From contig NZ_SMDR01000004.1 in the NCBI RefSeq assembly GCF_006265115.1, positions 44,599 through 108,598 on the forward strand: 64,000 bases of DNA, in the 5' to 3' direction. This document shows, piece by piece, positions 17,052 through 25,293 of this stretch. This stretch comes from Arenimonas terrae. GTDB lineage: Bacteria; Pseudomonadota; Gammaproteobacteria; Xanthomonadales; Xanthomonadaceae. Under the pieces are notes generated by a model, which saw nothing but the letters and a program-made list of their open reading frames with translations, ran no database searches and was not told the DNA's origin. Both the position numbers and the translations under genes were made by a program. Position 1 is the first letter of the stretch. Every line of letters begins with the position of its first letter.

Positions 17052-18284
17052 TCAGACCACCAGCCAGGTCACCAGGCCCAGGAAACTGCCCATGCTGACC
17101 ACGTCGGTCATGGTGGTCAGGAAGATGCTCGAGGCGGTCGCCGGGTCGGCGCCCAGGCGCTTGAGGATCAGCGGGATGGTGGCGCCGGACAGGCCGGCGA
17201 TCATGCAGCTGAAGGCCATGGCGGCCATCGTGATCAGGCCCAGGATCAGCCCGTCCGAGCCGCCGTCGCGCGACACCACCCAGTACATGGCCGCGCCGGC
17301 GATCGCGCCGGTGACCAGGCCGTTGAGCGCACCCAGCAGGCCCTCCTTGCCGACGATGGCGGCGATGCGGGCCGAGCGCAGTTCGCCCAGGGTCATGCCG
17401 CGCAGCATCACCGCCAGCGCCTGGCAGCCCAGGTTGCCGCTCTGCCCGCCCAGCACCGGCAGGAACACCGCCAGCACGACCACCTTGTTGATGGTGTCCT
17501 CGAAATAGCCGACCACCGCCGCCGCCACGAACACCGTGAGCAGGTTGATCAGCAGCCAGGGATTGCGGAACTTGAAGCTGCGCCACAGCGGCGTCGCCAA
17601 CCGCTCCTCGGTGTCCACGCCGACCATCGCACCGGCCTGCGCCGAGATCTCGAAGGCCTGCTGTTCGAACAGCACCTGGCCGCGCACCTGGCCGACCAGG
17701 CGGCCGTCCTCCTCGCAGACGGGGTAGACCGGATAGTGCCGCGTCACCACCTCGCGCATAGCGTCCACCAGGTCGGTGCCCGGGCGCAGGAAAAACGGCG
17801 CGCGGATCATGATCTGGTCGAGCGGCCGGTCGCGTTCGGCGTACAGCAGGTCGCGGAAGGCGACCACGCCCTGCAGCTTCTGCGCGCCGTCCACCACCCA
17901 CAGGTAGGTGACCAGGCGCTTCTTCACCACCTCGCGCAGGGCTTCCACCGCTTCGGCCACCGTGGTGGTGGACGGGAACACGGCGGGCGGATCCTCGATC
18001 AGGCGGCCGACCGAGCCCTCGGGGTAACGCTGGCTGTCGGTCCAGTCGGTGCCCGCGGGCGCGGCGGCCATGATGGCGCTGCGTCGATCACCCGCCATCG
18101 CGGCCAGCAGCACATTGGCCTGCGCCGGCGACAGCCCGGCCAGCAGCTGCGCCACCTGCGCCGGCGGCAGCGGCTGCAGGCGATCGAGCGCCGACTGCGT
18201 GTCGAGCGCCGGCAGCTGGCGGGCAAGGTCGGACGGCGGGGGCAACGCGGCGGTGTCTTGGGTCACTTCGGTATCTCCGGGCAA
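17052..18284 (-). CDS. mgtE: MgtE-family magnesium transporter
   Basis: 410-aa inner-membrane Mg2+ channel/transporter. A short N-terminal superhelical domain (about 1-90, LAGLSPAQANVLLAAM) precedes two CBS domains (about 95-215, VDGAQKLQGVVAFRDLL and HYPVYPVCEEDGRLVG), a linker helix and five C-terminal membrane segments (about 235-410). Pore-family motifs include PVLGGQSGNLGCQ and TTMTDVVSMGSFLGL, whose Asp corresponds to the conserved pore Asp. The N domain is shorter than in Thermus MgtE. It is divergent from the RND operon with 109 bp between, and followed by a strong terminator. Confidence 0.94.
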   Translation of the reverse strand: MPGDTEVTQDTAALPPPSDLARQLPALDTQSALDRLQPLPPAQVAQLLAGLSPAQANVLLAAMAGDRRSAIMAAAPAGTDWTDSQRYPEGSVGRLIEDPPAVFPSTTTVAEAVEALREVVKKRLVTYLWVVDGAQKLQGVVAFRDLLYAERDRPLDQIMIRAPFFLRPGTDLVDAMREVVTRHYPVYPVCEEDGRLVGQVRGQVLFEQQAFEISAQAGAMVGVDTEERLATPLWRSFKFRNPWLLINLLTVFVAAAVVGYFEDTINKVVVLAVFLPVLGGQSGNLGCQALAVMLRGMTLGELRSARIAAIVGKEGLLGALNGLVTGAIAGAAMYWVVSRDGGSDGLILGLITMAAMAFSCMIAGLSGATIPLILKRLGADPATASSIFLTTMTDVVSMGSFLGLVTWLVV

Positions 18285-18393
18285 GCGCCCCTGAAAAACG
18301 CCTTAAGACTAGCCCACCGGACAGCCCGCGCACACGCCGCAGGAACGTTCGCTCTGAGACAATCGCCGCCTCGCACCCCACGGCGAACCACCG

Positions 18394-19476
18394 ATGCCCC
18401 GTTTCCGCAGCCTCCTGGCCCTGTCCTGCCTGCTCCTGGTCGCCTGCTCCGGCGAATCCGAAACCCAAGCTCCCGCCGATCCCCCCGCCAGCCTCACCGT
18501 CAGCGTCGCTCCGCCCGCCCAGCAGGCCCTGCCCCAGCGCATCACCGCCTCGGGTTCGGTCGCGGCCTGGGAAGAGATGTCGCTGGGCGTCGAACTCAGT
18601 GGCCAGCGCGTGGCCGAGGTGCTGGTCGAAGTCGGCGACACGGTCACGAAGGGCCAGCCGCTGCTGCGCCTGGACACGCGCAGCCTGGAGATGGAGCAAC
18701 GCCAGGCCGAGGCCGCGCTGGCGCAGGCGCAGGCCAACCTGACCGTCGCCGCCGCCAACGCCCGCCGCGGCGAGCGCCTGAAGAAGGAGCAGCTGGTCGC
18801 CGCCAGCGAGGCCGACCAGCTGATCGCCGGCGAGCTCACCGCGCAGGCCCAGCGCAACACCGCCCAGGCCCAGCTCGAGAACGCGCGCCTGCGCCTGGGC
18901 TTCGCGACGCTGCGCGCGCCCGACGACGGCGTGATCTCGGCCCGCAGCGTGCAGCCCGGCCAGGTCGTGGTGACCGCGGCCGAGATGCTGCGCCTGATCC
19001 GAAAGGGGCGCCTGGAGTGGCGCGCCGAACTGCCCGAGGCCGAACTGATCCGCGTCTCGCCCGGCGCAGCGGTCGAGCTGCGCAGCCCGGATGGCGCCGC
19101 GGTGCGCGGCACCGTGCGCGCGGTCTCGCCCTCGCTCGACGCCCAGAGCCGCACCGGCACCGTCTACGCCGACCTGCCCGAACCGGGCGCGCTGCGCGCC
19201 GGCATGTACGCCAGCGGCGACATCGTGCTGGGCGAACGCACGGCGCGCACCGTGCCCGAATCGGCCATCGTCGAGCGCGACGGCCACCGCTACCTGTTCG
19301 TGCTGGGCGACCAGGACGTGGTGTCGCAGCGCCGGGTCCAGACCGGCGCCCGCAGCAACGGTGTGGTCGAGATCCGCGACGGCCTGCAGGGCGACGAACA
19401 GGTCGTCGTGCAGGGCGCGGGTTTCCTGAGCGACGGCGACCGCGTGCGCGTGGTGCCGGCCGACGCCGCGGGTTGA
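18394..19476 (+). CDS. RND efflux periplasmic adaptor lipoprotein (second system)
   Basis: 360 aa. Lipoprotein signal MPRFRSLLALSCLLLVACSGE with lipobox LVAC. The core is the usual adaptor: SLGVELSGQRVAEVLVEVGDTVTKGQ (lipoyl half), a helical hairpin with QRQAEAALAQAQANL, LRAPDDGVISARSVQPGQVV (second half), and a barrel domain with LDAQSRTGTVYADL. It acts in the periplasm bridging permease and outer-membrane channel. It precedes its permease by 4 bases, so is cotranscribed. No local regulator is adjacent. Confidence 0.94.
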   Translation: MPRFRSLLALSCLLLVACSGESETQAPADPPASLTVSVAPPAQQALPQRITASGSVAAWEEMSLGVELSGQRVAEVLVEVGDTVTKGQPLLRLDTRSLEMEQRQAEAALAQAQANLTVAAANARRGERLKKEQLVAASEADQLIAGELTAQAQRNTAQAQLENARLRLGFATLRAPDDGVISARSVQPGQVVVTAAEMLRLIRKGRLEWRAELPEAELIRVSPGAAVELRSPDGAAVRGTVRAVSPSLDAQSRTGTVYADLPEPGALRAGMYASGDIVLGERTARTVPESAIVERDGHRYLFVLGDQDVVSQRRVQTGARSNGVVEIRDGLQGDEQVVVQGAGFLSDGDRVRVVPADAAG

Positions 19477-19480
19477 ACGC

Positions 19481-22400
19481 ATGAACTTCTCCGCCTGGTC
19501 CATCAACCGGCCGCTGCCGGCCATCCTGGTCTTCATTCTGCTGGGCATCGTCGGCCTGGTCGGCTTCCAGCAGTTGGCGGTGTCGCGTTTCCCCGACATC
19601 GCCTTCCCGGGCATCACCGTCACCGTCGTGCAGCCCTCGGCCACGCCGGCCCAGCTCGAGACCGAGGTCGCGCGCAAGATCGAGGACTCGATCGCCACCC
19701 TGCCCGGCATCAAGAACCTGGTGTCGACCGTGGTCGAAGGCAGCTCGACCACCTTCGTCGAGTTCCGCATCGGCAAGGACCTCAACGAGGCCCTGGACGA
19801 AGTGCGCGACGCGGTGACGCGCGTGCGCACCGACCTGCCGCAGGATGTAGAGGAGCCCATCGTCGCCAAGATCGACGTGGTCGGCGGCACCCTGGTCACC
19901 TACGCGGTCGCCTCCGACGCGATGGCCGAGGACGAGCTGAGCTGGTTCGTCGACAACGACGTCACCAAGGCGATGTTCGGCGTTCCCGGCGTCGGCCAGG
20001 TGACGCGCGCCGGCGGCATCGACCGCGAGGTGCAGGTGGACCTGCGCCCGGGCGTGCTGCAGGCCTACGGGCTCACCGCCGGCCAGGTGTCGCAGCAGCT
20101 CGCGGCCAGCCAGCTCGAGCGCTCCGGCGGCCGCGCCACCTGGGGCAGCGGCGAACAGGCGATCCGCGCGGTCGGCACCGTCGCCAGCGCCCAGGACCTG
20201 CGCGCATTCCCGATCCGCCTGCCGGACGGCCGCCAGGTGCCGCTGTCGGCGCTGGCCGAAGTGACCGATGGCCACGAGGAGCGGCGCCAGGTCGCCCTGC
20301 TCGACGGCAAGCCCGTGGTCGCCTTCGCGATCACCCGCACCCGCGGCAGCAGCGAGATCGACGTCGGCGCCGGCGTCGAGGAAGCGGTGCGCGAACTCGA
20401 GGCCCAGCACCCGGGCGTGAAGATCACGCCGGTGTTCTCGGCGGTGCAGGAAGTGCAGGCCTCGTACAAGTCGTCGATGACGATGCTGTGGGAAGGCTCG
20501 CTGCTGGCCGTGGTGGTGGTCTGGTTCTTCCTGCGCGACTGGCGCGCGACCTGGATCTCGGCGGTGGCGCTGCCGCTGTCGATCATCCCCACCTTCGGCG
20601 TGATGTGGCTGTTCGGCTTCAGCCTGAACATGATCACCCTGCTGGCGCTGGCGGTCGTCGTCGGCATCCTGGTCGACGACGCCATCGTCGAGGTCGAGAA
20701 CATCGACCGGCACCTGGGCATGGGCAAGCCGCCCAAGCAGGCCGCTACCGACGCCGCCGACGAGATCGGCCTGGCGGTGATCGCGACCTCGGCGACGCTG
20801 GCGGCAGTGTTCGTGCCGGTGGCCTTCATGCCGGGCGTGGCCGGCAAGTTCTTCCTCGAGTTCGGCTGGACCGCGGCCACCGCCGTGCTGTTCTCGCTGA
20901 TGGTGGCGCGCCTGCTGACGCCGATGATGGCGGCCTACCAGCTCAAGCCCAAGCCGCACCCGGAGGAGAAGGACGGCAGGCTGATGCGCTGGTACCTGGG
21001 CTGGGTGGAGTGGGCGCTGGCGCACCGCTTCCTGACCCTGCTGGCGGCCTTCCTGATGTTCGTCGGCTCGCTGGGCATCGCCTACATGATCCCCGCCACC
21101 TTCATCCCCGGCTCCGACCTGGGCCGCAGCAACCTGAGCCTGGAGCTGCCGCCCGGCGCCCGCCTCGACCAGACCGTGGCCGTGGCCGAACGCGCGCGCA
21201 AGCTCATTGCCGACATCCCGGAACTGAAGCAGGCCTACGCCACCGTCGGCGGCGTGGTGGACTTCGGCGACCCGAACGTCAGCGGCATCGCCGACGTGCG
21301 CAAGGTGGTGATGGTGCTCGACTGGGGCCTGGCCGACGGCCGCGAGCGCTCGCAGAAGGAGCTCGAGCGCGAAGTGCGCGAGCGCCTGCGGGTGATCCCG
21401 GGCGTGCGCCAGCGCTACATCAGCAGCGAGCCCGGCGAGCAGATGCAGGTGGTGCTGGCCGGCAACGACCCGAAGGCGCTGTACGCCGCGGCGCAGTCGC
21501 TCGACCGCGACCTGCGCACCATCCAGGGCTTGGGCACGATCAGCTCCACGGCCTCGCTGCTGCGCCCGGAGCTGGTGATCGTGCCCGACGCGCGCCGCGC
21601 CGCCGACCTGGGCGTATCCACCGTCGACATCGCCGAAGCCGCGCGCATCGCCACCAGCGGCGACTACCGCCAGCGCCTGGCCAAGCTCAACCTGGCCGAC
21701 CGCCAGGTGCCGATCCGCGTGCGCATGGCCGAAGAATCGCTGTCGGACGAGGCCCTGCTGTCGCTGATGCGCGTGCCCAGCGCCAACGGCGGCACCGTGC
21801 CGCTGTCGGCGGTGGCGAGCATCCGCACCGGCAGCGGGCCCTCGGTTATCAACCGCCTGGGCCGCGAACGCCAGATCACCTTCACCGCCGAACTCAGCGG
21901 CCGCCCGCTGGGCGACGTGATGCAGGAAGTGAACGAGCTGCCGACCCTGAAGAACCTGCCGCCCGGCGTGCGCACCCAGCCCTTCGGCGACGCCGAGATC
22001 TTCGTCGAACTGTTCGTCGGCTTCGCGCTGGCGATGGCCGCCGGCCTGTTCTGCGTGTACGCGGTGCTGTTGCTGCTGTTCAACCACGCCAGCCATCCGC
22101 TGATCATCCTGATGGCGGTGCCGCTCTCGGCGGGCGGCGCCTTCGGCCTGATGTTCCTCACCGGCACCCTGCTGTCGCTGCCGGCCCTGATCGGCCTGCT
22201 GATGCTGATCGGCATCGCCACCAAGAACTCGATCCTGCTGGTGGACTACGCGGTGATCGCCGAGGACGAGAAGGGCATGAACATGCACGACGCCCTGGTG
22301 GACGCCTGCCGCAAGCGAGCCCGCCCGGTGATCATGACCTCGATCGCGATGAGCGCCGGCATGCTGCCGATCGCCCTGGGCTTCGGCGCCGACGCCGCCT

Positions 22401-22546
22401 TCCGCCAGCCGATGGCGGTGGCCGTGATCGGCGGGCTGATCACCTCGACCGTGCTGAGCCTGGTGGTGATCCCGGCGGCGTTCGCGGCGATGGAGGACAT
22501 CACGCGGCGGTTCACGCGGCGAGGGACAGCGGCGTCAACGGCATGA
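19481..22546 (+). CDS. RND efflux permease (second system)
   Basis: 1021-aa inner-membrane RND transporter of the HAE-1/AcrB type. Start MNFSAWSINRPLPAILVFILLG with TM1; the porter motif is QLAVSRFPDIAFPGITVTVV; TM4 has VVGILVDDAIVEVENIDRHL (paired Asp of the proton relay); TM10-11 include NHASHPLIILMAVPLSAGGAFG and LIGIATKNSILLVDYAV. Length is typical. It is preceded by its adaptor by 4 bases. The substrate cannot be inferred; this subfamily (MexF/MdtB-like) handles varied small hydrophobic compounds. Beyond the stop begins the atypical RHS island. Confidence 0.95.
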   Translation: MNFSAWSINRPLPAILVFILLGIVGLVGFQQLAVSRFPDIAFPGITVTVVQPSATPAQLETEVARKIEDSIATLPGIKNLVSTVVEGSSTTFVEFRIGKDLNEALDEVRDAVTRVRTDLPQDVEEPIVAKIDVVGGTLVTYAVASDAMAEDELSWFVDNDVTKAMFGVPGVGQVTRAGGIDREVQVDLRPGVLQAYGLTAGQVSQQLAASQLERSGGRATWGSGEQAIRAVGTVASAQDLRAFPIRLPDGRQVPLSALAEVTDGHEERRQVALLDGKPVVAFAITRTRGSSEIDVGAGVEEAVRELEAQHPGVKITPVFSAVQEVQASYKSSMTMLWEGSLLAVVVVWFFLRDWRATWISAVALPLSIIPTFGVMWLFGFSLNMITLLALAVVVGILVDDAIVEVENIDRHLGMGKPPKQAATDAADEIGLAVIATSATLAAVFVPVAFMPGVAGKFFLEFGWTAATAVLFSLMVARLLTPMMAAYQLKPKPHPEEKDGRLMRWYLGWVEWALAHRFLTLLAAFLMFVGSLGIAYMIPATFIPGSDLGRSNLSLELPPGARLDQTVAVAERARKLIADIPELKQAYATVGGVVDFGDPNVSGIADVRKVVMVLDWGLADGRERSQKELEREVRERLRVIPGVRQRYISSEPGEQMQVVLAGNDPKALYAAAQSLDRDLRTIQGLGTISSTASLLRPELVIVPDARRAADLGVSTVDIAEAARIATSGDYRQRLAKLNLADRQVPIRVRMAEESLSDEALLSLMRVPSANGGTVPLSAVASIRTGSGPSVINRLGRERQITFTAELSGRPLGDVMQEVNELPTLKNLPPGVRTQPFGDAEIFVELFVGFALAMAAGLFCVYAVLLLLFNHASHPLIILMAVPLSAGGAFGLMFLTGTLLSLPALIGLLMLIGIATKNSILLVDYAVIAEDEKGMNMHDALVDACRKRARPVIMTSIAMSAGMLPIALGFGADAAFRQPMAVAVIGGLITSTVLSLVVIPAAFAAMEDITRRFTRRGTAASTA

Positions 22547-22626
22547 CTGCCGATCTTGGAGTGTCGCCCGATGGAGGATTGGGCCGTGACGGTGGCGCCG
22601 TTCGGCACGGCTAACGGCCCGGACGG

Positions 22627-23385
22627 CTAGTGACCCGGCCCTCCTATCCATTGTTTGTACAGGCGGTGCCTGCATTCGACGACACGCAGATCATCCTCAT
22701 ACCACACGCCATCGGACACCTTCTGCCTGGCGGCATCCATATCCCGCTGCAGGCATTCCAGGGCCTCATTGGGACGCTTCAGATCGTTCAGGAGGACGGC
22801 CGAGAATTCCAACGGGCTGCTGCTCAATGGGCCGCTGGGAAGGGATCCCCGCCCGGGGAAATCAGGCAGCTTCCGCAGGATGTCAGCCAGGCTTTCAGGG
22901 CTGGAGACAAGCTCGAAGAAGCGTGACCCATGGGATCTGAGGAAGCGGAGCATGTCTTCGACAGCGTTCTCGCAGTTATCAGACGGAAGCTCCTTCCAGC
23001 GCGAAAAAACCTCACGGCCAGGCCCGGCGACGGGCTCCCATCGCGCCATCAGCCACGGCAAGCTTACGTACAGGATTGAAACACAGGTCCGGATCTGCGA
23101 CGTGTCGCTGCATCTAGACAGCCCGATCAGCTCTTCCACCTGTGCCTGTCTGGATGACTCGATCGACAACCCAACCGACAGGGATATTCTTCCCTTCATT
23201 GCCGTCTCCGGCATCACCAGTATCCGGAAGTCGTAACCTTCGAAGGCGGGCTTTGACCATTCGTAGCTTCCGGTTCCGTCATCGAAGAACCCCATCGGAC
23301 CAAAGCCCTGCGACTCCAATCCCTCAGTGAGTAGTGTCAGGAGCGGGGGGTAGTGGAAGCCGTCCCAATGTTTTCGAAGATCCAT
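22627..23385 (-). CDS. Probable immunity protein for RHS toxin module 1
   Basis: 252 aa, no signal peptide, soluble and mixed-charge; I do not recognise the domain. The call rests on position: its ATG (23385) is 3 bases after the TAG of the RHS-tip toxin gene, the standard toxin-immunity layout, so co-expression is expected. Its GC and codon use are lower and more even than the surrounding core genes, like the toxin domain. If the toxin is a nuclease acting on cytoplasmic nucleic acid, a cytoplasmic immunity protein without a signal sequence is what would be expected. The C-terminal half (SAVLLNDLKRPNEALECLQR) looks like one TPR-type helical hairpin. Confidence 0.62.
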   Translation of the reverse strand: MDLRKHWDGFHYPPLLTLLTEGLESQGFGPMGFFDDGTGSYEWSKPAFEGYDFRILVMPETAMKGRISLSVGLSIESSRQAQVEELIGLSRCSDTSQIRTCVSILYVSLPWLMARWEPVAGPGREVFSRWKELPSDNCENAVEDMLRFLRSHGSRFFELVSSPESLADILRKLPDFPGRGSLPSGPLSSSPLEFSAVLLNDLKRPNEALECLQRDMDAARQKVSDGVWYEDDLRVVECRHRLYKQWIGGPGH

Positions 23386-23388
23386 TTG

Positions 23389-24792
23389 CTATTCAACCTT
23401 TACACTTGCAGCCGGATGACACCGGGGGCAGTCAATCATTGCTGCATCATAGGCGTTGTAGCTAGTTGTGTGCGTGAGAAGCTCTCCGGCCATGACAGTG
23501 CCGGACGCCGCAAATTTCAGGACCGCAAGAGCACCTCTCGCCGCAATTCGTCCAAGCTGCCGCGCAGCCCTACTGCCTTCGGCGGCATGAAGCGTGAATC
23601 GAGCTCCCCTAACACCTGCGCCTGCCACGACGCCGAGCTTTCTGGCTGCGGCTGACGAAACAACGGATACTCTCCCTTTCTCTATTGCGCTGTATACAGA
23701 CCTTTGATTCGGAGAGAACTTGGACTGGTTTCCGAACTTCACTTCTCCGAAATGGAGAACTCCGCCTCGGTTGTAGGCATAGTCTGCCACTGCTTCGACG
23801 GTCATTCCGTTTTCGAGTGTCGTGGAAATAGTGACATGCTTGATCAGCTCAACACCCTCGTCTGCCAAGGCGGCCGTTAGTTTCTCAAGAACATGTTTTT
23901 CAGCTGCGGCACCATTGACTTGATTCACAGACTGCCGGCCATCTGGGTCGGAGAACTTGTAGGGACTGGCTACGGCATACAAGTATCGGTTGAAATTGTC
24001 GCCGCTGTTGCCGTCGGCCAAAACCGGATCAGATGATAAGAACCTCCCGCTCACCGGATCGTAGTAGCGCTGCTGCATGTAAACGAGTTTTGACGTGGCA
24101 TCCATCTGATGCCCCGTGAACCCGGGCCCCGACTGCCAGGTGCCATCGGCCGGTTCGCCGTAGGCCGTCATGCGCTCGCGGCGGGTCAGTACGGCGGTTT
24201 CGCTGGTCTCGGCCACCGGGCTGCCCAGGGCGTCGGTGTGCTGGTAGCGCACGCTGATCGGCGTGCCGCTGAACGGCACCGTGCGCTTGGCCACCAGGCT
24301 GCCGGCCAGGTAGATGTGGTTGTGCCGCAGCGACGTCTTCATGTCGTTGGTGTACAGCAGCTGGCCCGACCGGCCGTAGAAGAAGTAGGTGGACGCGGTG
24401 TCGAACTCCCGCACCCGCCGGCCCAGGCCGTCGTAGGTGTAGGTGTTGTTGACCCCGCCAACCGTGCAGGCCATCAGCCGGTTGGCCTTGTCGAAGGTGA
24501 AGGTGTCGATCACGGTTCCGGTGGTGCGTTGCACCAGGTTGCCGCGCGTGTCCTGGACGTACGTCGACAGCGTGTTGCCCGCGGCGTCCTTGATCGCGCT
24601 GATGCGGTTCGAGGTGTTGTAGGTATGCCGCACCGTCCGCGTGCCCTGGTCGAGCTGGCGGATGTTGTCGAGCACGTCGTAGGCGAAGACGGCGTTGCCG
24701 CCCTGGGAACTGCCGGCGGTGACGCCGACCAGGCGGTCCAGGTCGTCGTAGCTCATGTCGCGGTTGCCGGACTGGCCGCTCTGGCGGCCTCA
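23389..24792 (-). pseudogene. 5'-truncated RHS protein: core fragment plus C-terminal toxin domain 1
   Basis: Orphan RHS tip. YD-repeat-like sequence is readable from about 24790 (in-frame stop TGA just upstream), with a first ATG at 24756 giving 455 aa. It has YD/RHS repeats (LVQRTTGTVIDTFTFDKANRL, NNTYTYDGLGRRV), the conserved RHS core (HTDALGSPVAET, GFTGHQMDA, YMQQRYYDPVSGRFLSSDP) ending near SDPDGRQ (about residue 274), then a variable 180-aa domain. That domain contains ADYAY...LHFGEVKFG...SPNQ (Asp325, Glu338, Lys340, Gln351), resembling a PD-(D/E)XK nuclease active site. The N-terminal shell and export region are missing, so it may be silent, a recombination reservoir, or expressed from the internal ATG. 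Confidence 0.75.
24038..24326 (-). repeat. RHS-core direct repeat, copy 1
   Basis: 289-bp segment encoding the conserved RHS core, repeated in the same orientation at 25939-26227. Copies have equal length and are very similar, with small compensating differences (one residue longer in one place, one shorter in another). Such blocks are the homology used for toxin-tip exchange. Confidence 0.88.
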
Positions 24793-24864
24793 TGACTCAC
24801 GAGAAAAGTACGCCTGACTCTGTCCTTTCAGAAAAATTGAGGTGGACCTGACCCGGTTCTTGGT
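24793..24864. other. Junction between the two RHS modules with REP-like remnants
   Basis: A 72-bp non-coding seam between the broken RHS gene and the second immunity gene. On the minus strand it carries CGGGTCAGGTCCACC and, 30-odd bases on, AGAGTCAGGCGTACTTTTC: two related GTCAGG-type motifs in the same orientation. They resemble the GGGGTCAGAGTGC motif of the inverted repeat at 48104-48190. This may be a degenerate REP/mobile-element scar (inference). Confidence 0.35.
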
Positions 24865-25293
24865 TCAGCTCGTGGATGCTTCAATTCGGACGTCCGAAAC
24901 AGATCGGACAAGGAAAGTCTTGTTGCCCGATCCCGATGTGTCGCAAAGGAGTCGTCCGCGGAAGGTCGCCGAAAAAGTACTGCTTCTGTACCGCTTCGGA
25001 TCGAAGATGAATTCAGTCAGTATTTTTGCTGACTCATTGTCCTGGATCTCGGCGGTTGAGGCGGAAAGCCCTCGCGCTCTCCATGAACGGTAGTCGGAAA
25101 TTCGCGCCCCGTGACGGCTTGGATGGAGAAAGGCCCTGACCGTTATGTCCTCTGTGAGTTCGTAGCAATCGCTTTCGCGAAGAATCTTTACTGTCCATTG
25201 CCGCTGAACCGAGGGCTCATCAGCCGTAACGGTTGTCAAAGGCATAAGAGTGAGCGAAAGAATAAAAAAGCGAATACAAAGTAAGGGATTCAC
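24865..25293 (-). CDS. Probable periplasmic immunity protein for RHS toxin module 2
   Basis: 142 aa, family not recognised. I choose the GTG at 25293 because a perfect AAGGAGG sits six bases upstream; the in-frame ATG at 25320 has no such site. The GTG overlaps the TGA of the toxin gene (GTGA), giving translational coupling typical of toxin-immunity pairs. The N-terminus (NPLLCIRFFILSLTLMPLTTVTA, then DEPSVQ) is a clear Sec signal peptide, so the product is likely periplasmic. Two Cys in the mature part (SDCYEL, RLLCDTSG) could form a disulfide. Lower GC than its surroundings. Confidence 0.65.
   Translation of the reverse strand: MNPLLCIRFFILSLTLMPLTTVTADEPSVQRQWTVKILRESDCYELTEDITVRAFLHPSRHGARISDYRSWRARGLSASTAEIQDNESAKILTEFIFDPKRYRSSTFSATFRGRLLCDTSGSGNKTFLVRSVSDVRIEASTS

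Noticed and set aside
18836..22288. 1,150-codon minus-strand open frame
   Set aside because: Antisense of the RND permease, compositionally a shadow.
22547..22626. Short repeats GCCGTTCGGCACGGC near the RND permease end as a terminator
   Set aside because: Stem is imperfect and no T-tract follows on either strand.
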